From: Gracilariopsis chorda
Taxonomy: Eukaryota; Rhodophyta; Florideophyceae; Gracilariales; Gracilariaceae
Direction: 5' to 3'
DNA: 64,000 nt
NCBI GenBank assembly: GCA_003194525.1
Contig: NBIV01000040.1
Location: 186,001-250,000 of the forward strand
The notes below the pieces were generated by a model. That model was not told the DNA's origin, made no database searches, and saw nothing but the letters and a program-made list of their open reading frames with translations. Position 1 is the first letter of the stretch. The number at the start of each line of letters is the position of its first letter. This document shows positions 39,494 to 51,300 of the stretch, piece by piece. Both the position numbers and the translations under genes were made by a program.

Positions 39494-40557
39494 ACTGTGT
39501 TGGATATCGGTCGACGTTCGCTGCGCATTACTAGTGGTAGGTTTAACCAACATTAGATGGTGGTGCGGAAAGCTTACATTAGGCCGCACACTGAATAAAG
39601 GGGACGGGGGGGCTTGAAGATAGTCATTGTGCTCACGAACAGGGACAGATATACCGCGCGCCAAGCAGAGGGCTAGAGCGAAGTTATCAACGAGTTAGGT
39701 ATTCTAGCGTACAGACAGTTCGCGCGAAGGGGGGGATACGATTCTAATACGAAGCGGTGCGAGACATGGAGCACGCGACGGTTGCGGCTGCGATACGGCA
39801 GGTGTGCCATTTTGAGCAAGGCGGGGCACGCCGTTTTTGGGGGTGGGCGCGCTCACGAAATTGCACAAACGCCACCACGAGGAGGCGGTCCAATGGGCGT
39901 AAGCCGCGGTGTGGCGGAGATTCCGAGATCGAACTCGAGCTCGAGAAAACGGCGCGCGCCGCCCAAATTTTTTCAGCATGCCAAATTTTTGGCAGAAGCC
40001 TGCCGATTCGCCCACTGGCCCGAAGCGCCTCCCCGTTGCGCGCCGCTTGCACGCGCTGGTCGCATCCGTCGTTTCATAGCTGCTGCGAAACCGCTCCGTT
40101 CGCGCCGCTCGCCGCTAGTTTTTGCCCCGCCCCCCTTGTGAAAACCCGAAAGGCTCCATACCGCCGCTTCGGCTTGTTCCTCCACAGAGCGCTTCCCGTC
40201 CGCCTCCCTTTCGTCATATAGAGTTACCCATCTGCTTTTCCCTTTCACCCGCTCCTACCCCCGTCCTATTGCTTCTCCACGACCCACCACCCACCCACCC
40301 CGCAGCCTGCCACCTCACCACCGTTTTCCCCCCCTCTTTCTCACCTACCTTCTCGCGTTCCCCGTCCAAATCCACGACACCCACAGGCCGCCCATGGTCA
40401 CCGCCTGAACAACGCCTCGCTCTCACGAAGCAGAACAACAACACAACCCCCCCCCCGTGTGCCCTCCCCCCCCCTCCCCCTCAAGACCAACAACACAAAC
40501 CTCGTGCGACACAGTTTCCGTTTCTCCCAACGGCTTACCGCCCACGCGTATCCCACA
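39494..40557. other. Upstream region of the CCT-domain gene
   Basis: About 1.06 kb. The last 350 bases are C-rich, with long C runs at 40447-40488, probably 5' UTR. No protein-like frame with a domain is seen. Confidence 0.4.
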
Positions 40558-42036
40558 ATGACCCAAGCGTCCCAGCCGTCTCAGCCCCCTTCAGCCCCTC
40601 TGGGCCCACCCTCGTCAACGTCAGCACAAGCACCGCCTCAACATTCGCAACCGGTCCCCGTATCTTATCCCCCCGAAACGCCTCCAATGATTGATCCCTC
40701 CAACCTACGTTACATGAGGATGACTCCGAATCTGCGCGACATGGTTTCCGGTCTTTCCCAACCCACACCGGATCCCGCCGCCCATATGCATGATATTCTC
40801 GCTTCTCCAGATCCCTCTCCGTTCTACAATTCTCTCACCTTTGCAACGCCCATTCTGCGTGATCTCTACCCGTCTCACAGTCCGATCACCTCTTCCGCAT
40901 TGCCAACCCACCCCAACAACGCTGACAGCGACAATGCTTCGCGGAGAATGCAGCGCATTGCCGGTGCTAGAGCCGAAATGAACGCCCTTTTCAACGCTCT
41001 CACACCCACCAATCCAGATACAGAGAACGGCTCGGACAGTAATCATGACGGCGTTATCAGTCTCATTTCTACTCCGGACTTGCGTCACAGTGCTTCTCAC
41101 GTCCCTTCGGTTGATACATCCAATCCGTACCTACGATCAAAACCTGAGGCTACCCCCGTTAATCACCCTTCTGACTCTCAACCTCGGGGATCTGAGAGCT
41201 CCTCTGTCACACCTCCACCTGACACATCCATTCTTTCACCCACCACATCTCCAGAGACCACCTCAACAGCGCAACCAGTAACCACCTTGAAGCAAAACTG
41301 CTCGCTCACAGATGCCGTCAAAGCAGATGATAACAAGCACCACTCCAAACAAAGAGATAACCAAAACAGCCGCACCGACATCAAAAGCGATCCTACCGCA
41401 ACTCAGCAGAAGAGTGCCAAACCACTCAGCAAGGCAGCTCCTGGCACTTCGTCAACAGCTTTGTCGTCTGCGTTATCCTCCTCTGTTCCTAATTCACATA
41501 CGGCAGCAAACGCCGTTGCGATGAACCCCGCTATGGCGGGTTTAATACCTTATGCGTGCTCTCTACCGGCGGCTTTCTCGTCGCAGATGATGGCTGGTCA
41601 GATCCCAGCTCACTTCCCAGGTAGACCAGTTGCTTTTGTACCTGGCAATCCTAGTGCGGACTTGCTTCAGTACAATATGATGGCACAGGCGGCCGCATTT
41701 CACTTTGGCACTGCTCAAGCTATGCAAGTCGCCGGTCGAGTTCTTCAGTCTACCATGTCTCCAACTGCTGCACAGCAAAAGCGACCTGACGCTATTGGCG
41801 GCAGCAGAAAGAAGAGAAGGCGGCAAATGCTGGAAAGGAGCGGATGCACTGTGGAACAAGCACGTGAAAATCGTGCTAGGGCTTTGAAAAGACTTCGCCA
41901 GAAGAAAAGTATGAGGACTCAGGGTAATTCTGTTCGATACGCTTGTCGGAAGCGTATCGCTATGGTCAGGCCGAGGGTTAATGGCCGTTTCGCTACCAAG
42001 GAAGAAGTTGAGGAGGTTCGACGAGCTCGGCAGTGA
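40558..42036 (+). CDS. CCT-domain protein, putative transcription regulator
   Basis: A single-exon protein of 492 residues from ATG 40558; upstream the frame extends only from GTG. Most of the protein is Ser/Thr/Pro/Gln-rich and disordered. Near the C-terminus (about 434-478) lies a CCT motif: RENRARALKRLRQKKSMR, then SVRYACRKRIAMVRPRVNGR and FATK. In plants CCT proteins (CONSTANS, TOC1/PRR, TIFY-related) use this basic helix for nuclear import and for pairing with NF-Y subunits on CCAAT-type DNA. A B-box or receiver domain, found in CONSTANS and TOC1, is absent. The KKRRRQ stretch before the motif is a probable nuclear signal. Target genes are unknown. Confidence 0.82.
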   Translation: MTQASQPSQPPSAPLGPPSSTSAQAPPQHSQPVPVSYPPETPPMIDPSNLRYMRMTPNLRDMVSGLSQPTPDPAAHMHDILASPDPSPFYNSLTFATPILRDLYPSHSPITSSALPTHPNNADSDNASRRMQRIAGARAEMNALFNALTPTNPDTENGSDSNHDGVISLISTPDLRHSASHVPSVDTSNPYLRSKPEATPVNHPSDSQPRGSESSSVTPPPDTSILSPTTSPETTSTAQPVTTLKQNCSLTDAVKADDNKHHSKQRDNQNSRTDIKSDPTATQQKSAKPLSKAAPGTSSTALSSALSSSVPNSHTAANAVAMNPAMAGLIPYACSLPAAFSSQMMAGQIPAHFPGRPVAFVPGNPSADLLQYNMMAQAAAFHFGTAQAMQVAGRVLQSTMSPTAAQQKRPDAIGGSRKKRRRQMLERSGCTVEQARENRARALKRLRQKKSMRTQGNSVRYACRKRIAMVRPRVNGRFATKEEVEEVRRARQ

Positions 42037-44279
42037 GTCCAGTCTTCTCTTAATATTTTCTTTGTTTTTTATGTCCGCTACCAAGGGGTATGTTGTGACG
42101 TTTGTTGATCACAGATAATGGTTTTCATTGTCTATTGTATCTTTTTCCAACAGACATGACTGAACTGTTGTTTGTTCAGTACGCTCATTATTATTTTCTG
42201 GGTGGGCCCTGACGGCCGATGTAAACCTTGATTACTTTCACTGACTATCATCAGAATGGGATTTTCTGAATAGGTTTTGGGTTTCTGCATAGTTGTGCTC
42301 GTAAAAATATGATATCCGTCACTTAGTTGTGAACAAAGTGGTGGCGGGGAGAAGGGATTGTTTGTTTAGGTTGCGCTCATCCATAAAAAGCTCGCCAATC
42401 TAAGAAACGTGAATAGTCTATCGATTTCTCTTTGAAGCAGAGTAAGTAGGGACACGATTACCAAAGTAGAATCAGCCATGGCTTGCTCAGAACGTATGTC
42501 TTCTTTGAGAGATGAGAGCAATAATATTTGGACGAATCCCTCATGTTCGAAGATACCGTCGGGAATGCTCCAGGCATGATGATCAGTTTGCTGGTAGACT
42601 TGTTTTGAGCAAACTGTCGTGCTGACATTATAACCGACACTAGAACTGACAGTACGACTGGTGCATTTATGAAGAAGTGCAACTAAGTTGCTGACAATAG
42701 CATAGTAGTACTTGGTTTAGCTTTATTGTACGTGGTAGCGCGCCGTGTAGAGAGCATCTACGCAGTAGGAGAGGCCGCGAGAGCTCTATATAAGAGCTCG
42801 CAGAGCGATCAGTAAAGAAAGAACGACAGACAGGCGTCTGGTTGAAGCTCTCTGCGCCTCCCTCCTCTCCCATCATCACACAAACAACTCGAACAAGTTG
42901 AACAAATGGCCAAACACGAGGTCCTTACTAGGTATTTGGCTTGTGTACCTGTGTCGCAGGTACAGAAATCATTGCGATATCAAATCGAAGATATGACTGT
43001 ATGCGATGAAGGCTGGCTTTCATGACAGACTGAGAGGCCAATTCTTTTGGCTCCCTTTGGATGCTCAGGGACGGAGGATCTGCGTCAGACGGATCAGTGT
43101 GTGGTGCCACTAAAATGAAAATAGCGCCACGGAACGTCTTGGTACAGTAAACCATGACTGAATGCTTTTTTCTTCTTTACTGCGGGCGGGCAATGTCCAA
43201 TTACGAGTTTGGCTTACCAACTTGATGGGCAACTGCCTGCCTCGAAGACTATGTTCCCAAGGCAAGCCCAGTCGCGGACCCACCCGGATTGGGGTTAGCA
43301 GGACGACCGGCGCGACGCGGCGGGAAGATCACGTTCAGCCAAAAAAGGGACAGCCACAATCGTTTCTTCCATCGCAATACTAACCCAACAGAAAGTCGCT
43401 CTGCACGGCAACTCAGAACTCCTCACGACAGCTTTACGGAGTGTGGGAGTAACAAGGTTGGCTCTCTTCAACTTCAAAGCATTTTGTATCTTCCAAGCAG
43501 CGATATCAAAATCCCTGAGCCCCAGATTATCTAACAGAGAATGGAATCTATCTATCTGTACTGACCAAAGGTATCTAGATAGATATCTAGCTAGAGAGAG
43601 AGCGCGCGGATGTGCTCATGAACAGGAGCACTTGTTGGTTGAATATGCAAAATTTGCAGTTGAAACCAAGGGCTTTCCCTCTGCAGGGTACCTTTGGTAG
43701 CCTTCCACCGCCGCTACCTTGCTCCGCACGGTAGCCTTGCATCTGGCCGGTCGGGACGTCGAAAACAACGGGATACCAGGGCCACCAGACATGCAGAGTT
43801 AAAGGCTGAAGCTACATTTCATGAACCTGACCGGATCAAGGACACTGAAAATCTACCGAGGGCACACTTCTGTATTTCGGAGTTGGAAACCTCTCCGTGT
43901 GTTACAATGCCGTGTCTACATGTCGCGAAGCCCGAATGTCATTTAAGAAAGTATCAGAAGCTGCAAACTAAGCTTCCCTGGACGAGTCTCGGATCATTGG
44001 CCAGTGATCGTCAGCTTCCAATAGGGTATCCGCGGTGCGTGATTGTTGCGAAAGGTATTGTTAAAATCGCGAGCCCGCGGGTGACGGATGTCCTTATACC
44101 GATAGTCCTGGTTTGAGTCCATTTTCGGAAAGGCTGGGGCCGTGGGGAGGGTCCTGAGTCAGTTTTTCAGGTCAAGATCCTGTATCTGCGCATCACCTGG
44201 GGTAGCAATTGCTAGCTATTTTACGAGCTCAGATTGTGGTTTATCCTTTATGCTGTCGTAGCATTGCATACTCGTCGGC
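42037..44279. other. Gene-poor stretch
   Basis: About 2.2 kb. It includes the LTR-like fragment at 42691-42894 and a short GATA/CTAG-rich microsatellite-like run at 43548-43606. The frame 43694-44116 starts at ATG 43694 but has no recognisable feature. Confidence 0.4.
42691..42894 (+). mobile_element. Possible solo LTR or promoter-bearing miniature element
   Basis: A 204-base segment is flanked by the 6-base direct repeat AAGTTG (42685-42690 and 42895-42900). Inside is TATATAAG at 42787-42794 framed by two GAGCTC words, followed about 50 bases later by a CT-rich stretch, the layout of an LTR promoter and R region. TG...CA ends are not clear and no primer-binding site follows, so this is tentative. 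Confidence 0.35.
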
Positions 44280-45068
44280 ATGTTCTCAATGATCAGAATC
44301 GGAAAGAGACTTCCATGCGTACACCAACCGTGGCCATGTTCAACAGTTCAACGATGCCGCGGAAGCAGATGGTTGAGTACGGGTAGCAAGAAGGTGGGCA
44401 AAGGAACTGGAAAAGAAGAAGACAGCTCTGATATTATAGACGAATCAGAAGAAGAATTCGGAATCGATGGATTCGAAATACTTAATGAAATTGAAGAAGA
44501 AGATGTCGAAGCAACCTTAGAGAAGGTCCAAACAGAAGAAGAGGATATAACCCCTGAACTAGCGTCGGAACTCGTCGCTCGAATGGTCGAAGCTACCACA
44601 CGAAGAATGAGCGAACGAACGTCTGCGAGCCTCTTATCGTGTATCACCCCTCACACAATTACCTGTCTGCGGGCGAGTCGCATCTCAACTAACACCATAC
44701 AGGCAGCTGGATCGGATTTGTTCAAACATCCAATCGAGAAGAAAGTTACAGCAGAAATCAACATCGATTCATTGAATTTATCGAGACCGGCACGAGCGGC
44801 ACTTGAAATTCTTTCTGGACCACGGTTGCGAGACAATTTGGTGCACATCGGATGTAATCGCTTTCCGTCTCTGGAGGAGAATCGTGCCCACATCGTTACT
44901 CAGATAGACCGTCTTGTTGCCGGTGCGAAGACAGCTGTTGGAGAAAATCTAGATCTTAGACCCCTTCATTCATGGGACGAAATCAGGCGAGAAGTCAACG
45001 AAATCGCTTCGGAAGAGGTACATGAAGCAGGAGGAATTCACTTTGTCCTTGGTGAAACGAAACAATGA
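44280..45068 (+). CDS. Putative mitochondrial ribosomal protein mS35
   Basis: A 262-residue frame from ATG 44280. The first 35 residues are basic without acidic residues (IGKRLPCVHQPW, VQRCRGSRWLS), a good mitochondrial presequence. A Glu/Asp-rich stretch follows (about 45-95). The last 110 residues resemble the mS35 (MRP-S28/Rsm24) domain: LNLSRPARAALEILSGPR, LVHIGCNRFPSLEENRAHI and IDRLVAGAKTAVG. A stretch of about 38 residues before it (SASLLSCITPHTITCLRAS and on) looks non-coding, and a CTAAC box with CCATACAG lies at 44689-44702. However, no standard donor keeps the frame, so the gene is left as one exon. Confidence 0.55.
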   Translation: MFSMIRIGKRLPCVHQPWPCSTVQRCRGSRWLSTGSKKVGKGTGKEEDSSDIIDESEEEFGIDGFEILNEIEEEDVEATLEKVQTEEEDITPELASELVARMVEATTRRMSERTSASLLSCITPHTITCLRASRISTNTIQAAGSDLFKHPIEKKVTAEINIDSLNLSRPARAALEILSGPRLRDNLVHIGCNRFPSLEENRAHIVTQIDRLVAGAKTAVGENLDLRPLHSWDEIRREVNEIASEEVHEAGGIHFVLGETKQ

Positions 45069-45807
45069 CCAAGTCCGAAACTGTAAAGTCCTTGAGTTTG
45101 GAAGCACCTGGCGAAACGAAACAATCGTGATTTCCATTGCTTGCTCATCATATTCTACCCAAGGGTACTGTGTATTTCAAATTCAGCCACTTCTTCAACG
45201 TCCCTTCTAGCACCCCTTCCCGTAACACTTATCTCGCTTTTCGAACTGCATTCGCTAGAGTACTATGACGGATCAAACAGGGGTTCAGGGTTCGGCGACA
45301 TCGACAGAACATGACGACAACAAAACTATCACGCTGAAACATGCCGCTCGCAAACTTGCACAAAGTCTGACTTCTTTGGTTGACTGTGTTAGGGAAGACG
45401 CCAGAAGTAGGTTCGAACTCCGACAAGAGAATACATTTACTTAAAATAATGAAGAGAACTAAGGACCTTTGAACTATCTTCAGGTGTAACTAACAAGGTA
45501 CTACAATCACGTCAAACTGGGTAGAACTACAATTCTTTCACTCTGTAGGCGTCCAAAACGCCCGGGAACTTGAGAGTGCTCTTGAACAAAGGATATTCAT
45601 AATACTGACCGAATCGAATCAACACGGAACACCGCATCCGAAGCGATCCAATCCATCGAATAGCTCTTAACTCCGCGGTGGAGGGTTTTCTTGACAGCCC
45701 ATACCGCGTAACTTGAACTGGCCATGACTAGCAAGAATTTCAGCCTTTCAAAGCGCAACATTCACGTTCCGATAGTGGTTTCCTAAGAGCCGTTCAAGGT
45801 CATGAAG
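45069..45807. other. Gene-free stretch between convergent genes
   Basis: It separates the 3' ends of the mS35-like gene and the KA1-like gene. Nothing else was recognised; a GGTTCGAACTC word at 45410 does not fold as a tRNA T arm. Confidence 0.4.
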
Positions 45808-47871
45808 TTACTGGTATCGCTCAGATCCAGAGATGTTGTTCAGAAGCGCCTGCTGTAAACCGGCCACAAAGTTCACGTAGTCCGCAGTGGGGACGGTGAA
45901 GTTGTCGGCGCGGGAACGAGCGATGACCACATTACACGAAAAGATATCGAGTTCCTGGAACGTAACGCGGGCCCTGAGCATTCTGTTCAATGAATAATGT
46001 TTCTCACACCTTAGTTTTAGCGCTCCGTTTCTGCGGACTGCGACCATGCAGTTGAACTCCTTCACCATTAGGTCAGCGATGAGGGCCATAGTCTTATGAG
46101 CCGACCTGGGACTAGTGAATCGTGTGTCTGGTTCGGGTTTGTTCTTCGCGAATACACGAAACAAAGAGTCTGTCATAGCCTTCACATCGCCGATAACTCC
46201 TTTCCTTAGCGGGTGCTTCCTTCGAATTTCCGGAACATACATCGGTTCATGATACTGCACAGAGAAAGGTGATAGGTACTGATCACCGTCAGGTTCGTAT
46301 AGTTCACGCCGAAACCTTTCAGGTCCATATACATCTGGCTCCTGGGAGGTGAATGAATCTCTCCTTTTATCAGTTGAACTGAAACCACTCTCACGGTAGT
46401 ATAGGTCATTGGGATGTTCCAAAGACCTATGAGCCTCGAATGAGCTATTGCGCTTTTGGTATCGTTGAGTTGGCGGTCGCACCGCGCGTGTTCCCCGAAT
46501 ACCTTGAAGAGCATTTTCCTGCGTGTTGGAATGGACATTATCTCGTTGCGTAGACCCCAACACGTGGTTGGAACTATGAGGATGCGTCTTCGTTATGTTT
46601 TCTTGGGAAACTGGAGACAATCTTTCCTGGCCTGCGAATGTCGCACGTCTGATTGTTTGCTCGGCATCGTCTGTCCACTGACCTGACGTCTGGACCCTCT
46701 GCCAAAGGTGTTCATCACTGTCTTCCGTGTTTGTCGTTTCAGAACTTGAACTACGAATCGCGGTGGAGGGTAGGTCAGAGGAGCTTTCCCCGATACGCGC
46801 CAACTTCGTTTCAGTTCCATCAGTTTTGGCCAGAGGCATTTGCTCACTACACGTAATGGTACCACTGACTTTCAAATCACTTACGTGAGCATTCTCACCC
46901 TGAGCTGTGGTGCTTTCTAAATCACCATAAGATCCTCTGCTGCTGCTCAAGGTCGAATTACCGGAACTTAACATCGACTCCTCGCGCTCAACAACTAGCT
47001 CTTCAGACTCTGTGCGACTTGAAGAACTTGCGCCTCTATCTTCTATCGATCCATCGGCAGAAGTGTTCGTCTTTATAATAGTTTCTTCTGCATTGGTGTT
47101 CTTCTTCCCAACGATGTTCATTTCAGAACGTCTTGATGCCGTCAGGTTTCTATACTTCTTATGTCGAAAAGGGGATGTCATTATGCTCATCAGAGATCGA
47201 TAAACAGTAGATATAAATAGCAGAATCATGCTGCAAGCTTCGATAAGTACGCTGTGAAGGCCCGAGAAAATGACGATCTTCGATTTCCTTCCCCTGCCAA
47301 CATGACTGGTTCTGTCCATCTTGGTGACAGGCTCTTGGTCCGGTGCCAAATTCTTTGTAGATAAGCCAGGCATGGGGTTGTATTCATTGAGTTTGGTGCC
47401 ATTCGCATCATCTAAAGTCTGAGCAGTGTTCTGATCCTTCTTGGTACGAAATCTGAACCAATTCGAGAATATGCCTATCATACCAAAGTCTCTTGTTGTG
47501 CTCATATCTGCAGCATCTTCGGGGCCAAGGTGATCTTGCTTCGCCAACCCAGATTTCTGTTCGTGAAGTACCTTTGCATCTCGTGAAGGAACGGCTAAAG
47601 GTACAGTCTCTCTGTTTGCGTCAGAATCAATCGAAGAAAATCGATTAGGAGTCTTTTCCCCATCATTCGACGAGCTCAAGTCTGCGTATCGATCGTCACT
47701 ACTCTTTTTCCTCATGAGCTTCCTGGCGTCAAAACAGTTCGGAGCGTGCGGCCGTTCCAAAGGCATTGCACCGTCCTCTGCATCGTCAAATCTTGATGCA
47801 TCATATGTGTCGTGAACCCCATCACCACTTGCAATCCCCATTCTGGGAATGGTGGGCATTCGCAACTTCAT
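45808..47871 (-). CDS. Large disordered protein with a C-terminal KA1-like domain
   Basis: A single-exon protein of 687 residues with ATG 47871. Most is Ser/Thr/Glu/Arg-rich and disordered. A hydrophobic segment near 206-240 (VLIEACSMILLFISTVYRSL) could be a membrane hairpin or amphipathic helix. The last 95 residues fold-like pattern is that of a kinase-associated (KA1) domain: FNCMVAVRRNGALKLRCEK, then LRARVTFQELDIFSCNVVIA, RSRADNFTVPTADYVNFVAG. KA1 domains of MARK/SNF1-type kinases bind acidic phospholipids or the kinase itself. No kinase domain is present in the frame. The KA1 call is by pattern and needs a profile search. Confidence 0.45.
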   Translation of the reverse strand: MKLRMPTIPRMGIASGDGVHDTYDASRFDDAEDGAMPLERPHAPNCFDARKLMRKKSSDDRYADLSSSNDGEKTPNRFSSIDSDANRETVPLAVPSRDAKVLHEQKSGLAKQDHLGPEDAADMSTTRDFGMIGIFSNWFRFRTKKDQNTAQTLDDANGTKLNEYNPMPGLSTKNLAPDQEPVTKMDRTSHVGRGRKSKIVIFSGLHSVLIEACSMILLFISTVYRSLMSIMTSPFRHKKYRNLTASRRSEMNIVGKKNTNAEETIIKTNTSADGSIEDRGASSSSRTESEELVVEREESMLSSGNSTLSSSRGSYGDLESTTAQGENAHVSDLKVSGTITCSEQMPLAKTDGTETKLARIGESSSDLPSTAIRSSSSETTNTEDSDEHLWQRVQTSGQWTDDAEQTIRRATFAGQERLSPVSQENITKTHPHSSNHVLGSTQRDNVHSNTQENALQGIRGTRAVRPPTQRYQKRNSSFEAHRSLEHPNDLYYRESGFSSTDKRRDSFTSQEPDVYGPERFRRELYEPDGDQYLSPFSVQYHEPMYVPEIRRKHPLRKGVIGDVKAMTDSLFRVFAKNKPEPDTRFTSPRSAHKTMALIADLMVKEFNCMVAVRRNGALKLRCEKHYSLNRMLRARVTFQELDIFSCNVVIARSRADNFTVPTADYVNFVAGLQQALLNNISGSERYQ

Positions 47872-48303
47872 TCTCTGAAATACTTCTTAGTGTTGAACCA
47901 CTGCTGATTCGCCAACTCTGAAAGCAATTGTGCTACCAAGTATTGAATAGCGGAACTCTATGCTCGGCATCGACAGACAACAACCACGCCACTTTCCCAA
48001 GCTCTGAAGGACGAGAAGGGTGAGATAAGAAAGCACACTTCGAACGGCTAGGTCCAACATTAAACCCGTTGAGCACGGGTTGAAGGTTTGAATTCTTTAA
48101 CAAAATAGGGTGTTGCTGATTTCATGTAACATGTTTAGACGTTCTTGAATGCGTCCTAAATCAGAACACTTCTGAGCCGTAAAAGGCTTCAAGGCTGAGC
48201 GATTCGAATACAAATATACATACATCACTCTGAAAGAAGAGTCACAGAAGCCCCTCAATTTCTAGCCACCTCCGCTCTGGGAGTCCTGCCGAAAGAAGCC
48301 CAT
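47872..48303. other. Intergenic stretch upstream of the KA1-like gene
   Basis: About 430 bases between the KA1-like gene start and the 3' end of the pseudokinase gene, both on the minus strand. No feature was recognised. Confidence 0.35.
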
Positions 48304-51300
48304 TCACTTGCCACTCTTCTTTCGTGAAAAACGAAGAAATCTGATAGTCTTGGTCTTTTGTGCTGGGTGGCTTTTCCCGTTTCGGTATGAGTCAAATCTG
48401 TTTGTCCTGTTCATTACATCCTCATGCGTATGTGAGCCGTACGCGGGACCTAGCGACCCACCCTTTGGAATATTAAGATAAACAAGTGTCCACTCTATTG
48501 CTTTCTTCACCCTTATCGAATCTTTGTGCAGGTCATGAGCCTCCCGCAAGCATTCCACAATATTGTGGCGTATAGCATGCATTTTAGACTCTGGTTCGTT
48601 CTTCATCAGCTCTGCGAGAGCGTCGGTTGCGATATGGACAACTTTTGCGTTATCCTTCCGTCGTCGAAATACATCGAGTACTGTTTCTATGGCACCTATT
48701 CGGCGGAGCCGTTGCCGTGACCTTGCCCCAAAGGAAGCCAGGAATGTGCAGGCATAGCATGCGTACCATGAGAGCCGCGCGCCTTCTTCACCTACAATAT
48801 CCTGTGATTGATGCATTAGCGATACAATCCTTTCTGATATTCCTGATTGCAGCATTGCGCTTTCACATTCTGGGTCGTTCCACCTCGCAACTGCGCGTAC
48901 GAAGTTACAACATTGCACTAGAAAACGTGGCTCGCGGTTTCTCAGCATTATCGCGGATAGTGCTCTCATACCAGAACTCATGATGATGCTCCTTCTGCCG
49001 TTGGTATAAAACGAGAAAGCTTCCAGAGCATTGAGAATGTCCTGTTCTAGTCCGTCATCAGGAAAGAGCTCGGCAGCACTCGCGACGGGATCCAGCGCTG
49101 CCACGTCAACAAGGTAGTCCGCTGCTCTCTCATTGTTCTCTGCAATATATCGAATAGCATTAAGAGAAGCTCGGGCAAGTTTGACATCTTTGAAGCTGCT
49201 GTTGTTTTGTGTGATGGCACGGTAGACAACACTTGGGCCCCCAAGTGTCGCAATTGCGGTCTGAGAAAGCTTGCCAGATCGGGCGACGAGAGAAAGGCAT
49301 TCACAACCTGCTGTCTGAATTGCGATGTCCGTCCTATAACAATTTAGAATGTCAATTATTACGGAAGGTACGCCCATGCCGCGCAAGCGATGGCTCACTC
49401 TTTCATCAGCATGAGTTGACAGCGCTGTCATACCTCTAAAAAACACTTCGCATAGTGTCATGTCTATCTTGCCGAACAACAAGACGGCGGAGATATATTC
49501 TTCAACGCCACCCTCTTCGCAGAAGTCAAAGTAAAGGTTTGCGTCTCGACAGATGGTTTCCAAGAATATGCAAGCATTTTTCACGACACCTTGAAACTTT
49601 CTATTACGTTTGAGTATAGCAAGAACCATGGAATACTCCCCAGCAGTAGTTGCGGCTTTTAAGGCAATCGCAGCCTGGTCCTCTGACATTTCTTTCTTCA
49701 TGGAAGCCGACTTGCGTTTCGGAGTGTGAACTGTTCTGTGCTCAGTGCCATCAGCAGGTTCTGTTGAAGGGAGGTCTCCGGGGACACCTTGCGGGGATGA
49801 GTCAAGGATATCTTCAGCTTGCTTCGCGCACTTTCTGCGTAGTGAAGTTGAAGACATCGTCGACGTTGCATATTCGTGTGGAGCGCCATCTGGGGCCTGA
49901 CCTGTCATGGATGTAGAAAAGGACGCCGGCTCTATGGCTTCATCGCCGGGCAAAATTGGCTCGTTTGACTCGGCTGGCCTTTCTTCGAAAGAAAGCTCAT
50001 CTGGGACCGCTTCATACTCACCTTCCAGTCTTATTGCTCGCGGGGCTGTGGATTGTATCAATGGTGGGGTGTCTTTCTGTTTGCCTTCAAAGCGGGAGAG
50101 CACTGACTCGTGAATACGTTGAACGGGGGCGGGAAGCTTGCCTGCATAGTGGTGGTGGTGGGCAGCTTTCGTTTCTGACTCCAGGAATAAGGCGGTGTCC
50201 TTCGATTTGGGTGTGCATTGTTCTTCCAAGGATTGTTGAGACTTCTTCGGTTCTAAGGCGCTAAGGCTCAAGTGTAGTTGCGGAAGGTGTGACGGCGCTG
50301 CAGATCTTGTGCGCACAAGCGCGTTTGTACCCATTCTTCCCTTAAACAGTGAACCATCACGGAAGGCTGGGGAGCGTTGCTCCGGAGTAGTCACGGGACT
50401 CACGCGCGGTTCAGGCCCATTCCCAGCTCCGTTGTTAGAACTTATCACACTCGATTGGTCGCTGTCGCTAACCCCGTCCAGCTCCGAGAAATCTATCAGA
50501 GGAGCTTCAGCGCAGTCGTCGTCGGTGGTGGCCAGGGCTGGCTCGGCGGAAGGCGCGGGAAGCACCTGCTGCATGCCAATGACACTAGGAAAGGCCGCTT
50601 GTCTTGGGGGAGGGCTGGGCCGCCGAGCTCTGGATGCAGAGTTGTCACCCTCACCGTGGCGCACAACTGTCGCTGCGGATATGATTAGGTCGTTAAGTTT
50701 AACGACGATATCCCTAGCGGTGGGCCGCGAACACGGATTTTGCACCAAGCACTGCTCAACCAATCGGCGCAGCTTTTCAGAAATTTCTCCACCAAAATCT
50801 TGATCTCCGTTTTGTGAGAAGGTGAGCCGTTGACCATCCACGAGCAAATGCCCGTCCTGGCTCGCTTGCACAAACGACTGAGGTTCCCGCAACGTCAGCA
50901 TTTCGTACATCAGCATTCCAAACGAGAACACGTCAGCGGCTTTCTGTGCCCAACTTTCCTCACCCTCCCCGGCAGTTGTCGTGGACACCATGGAATTGCA
51001 CGCGGAAGCCGAATCAGACCGCTTTCGGAGCTCTTTTTCCGCTTCACGGTTGGAACTGACGCTCTCTGACGAGGATGGTTCGTCTATGCGCGCCACACCA
51101 GAGCTAGGAAACATTCCGTCTTCCTGAATAGGTTCCGAAAGCAGGACTTGACTTGGCTTCACAGCGCCCAACACGCAGTTTTCTTCGTGCAGCTCGCACA
51201 TGCGAGTGCAAACCTGAGATGCGATTCTGGCAAATGACACATAATTTAGCTGTGTGCGTGCTTTGCGAAGCGCCTTCAGTTCATCTGCGAGACTTGTCAT

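Noticed and set aside
43694-44116. 140-codon frame
   Set aside because: It starts at ATG but is composition-poor in protein features and has no domain, in a gene-poor stretch.
44574-44702. Possible intron in the mS35-like gene
   Set aside because: A CTAAC box and CATACAG acceptor exist, but the only donors that keep the frame (GTCGCT, GTCGAA) are poor; donors with better sequence shift the frame to early stops.
45400-45430. tRNA B-box-like word GGTTCGAACTC
   Set aside because: The five bases on each side of the loop do not pair and no D arm or anticodon arm is present upstream.
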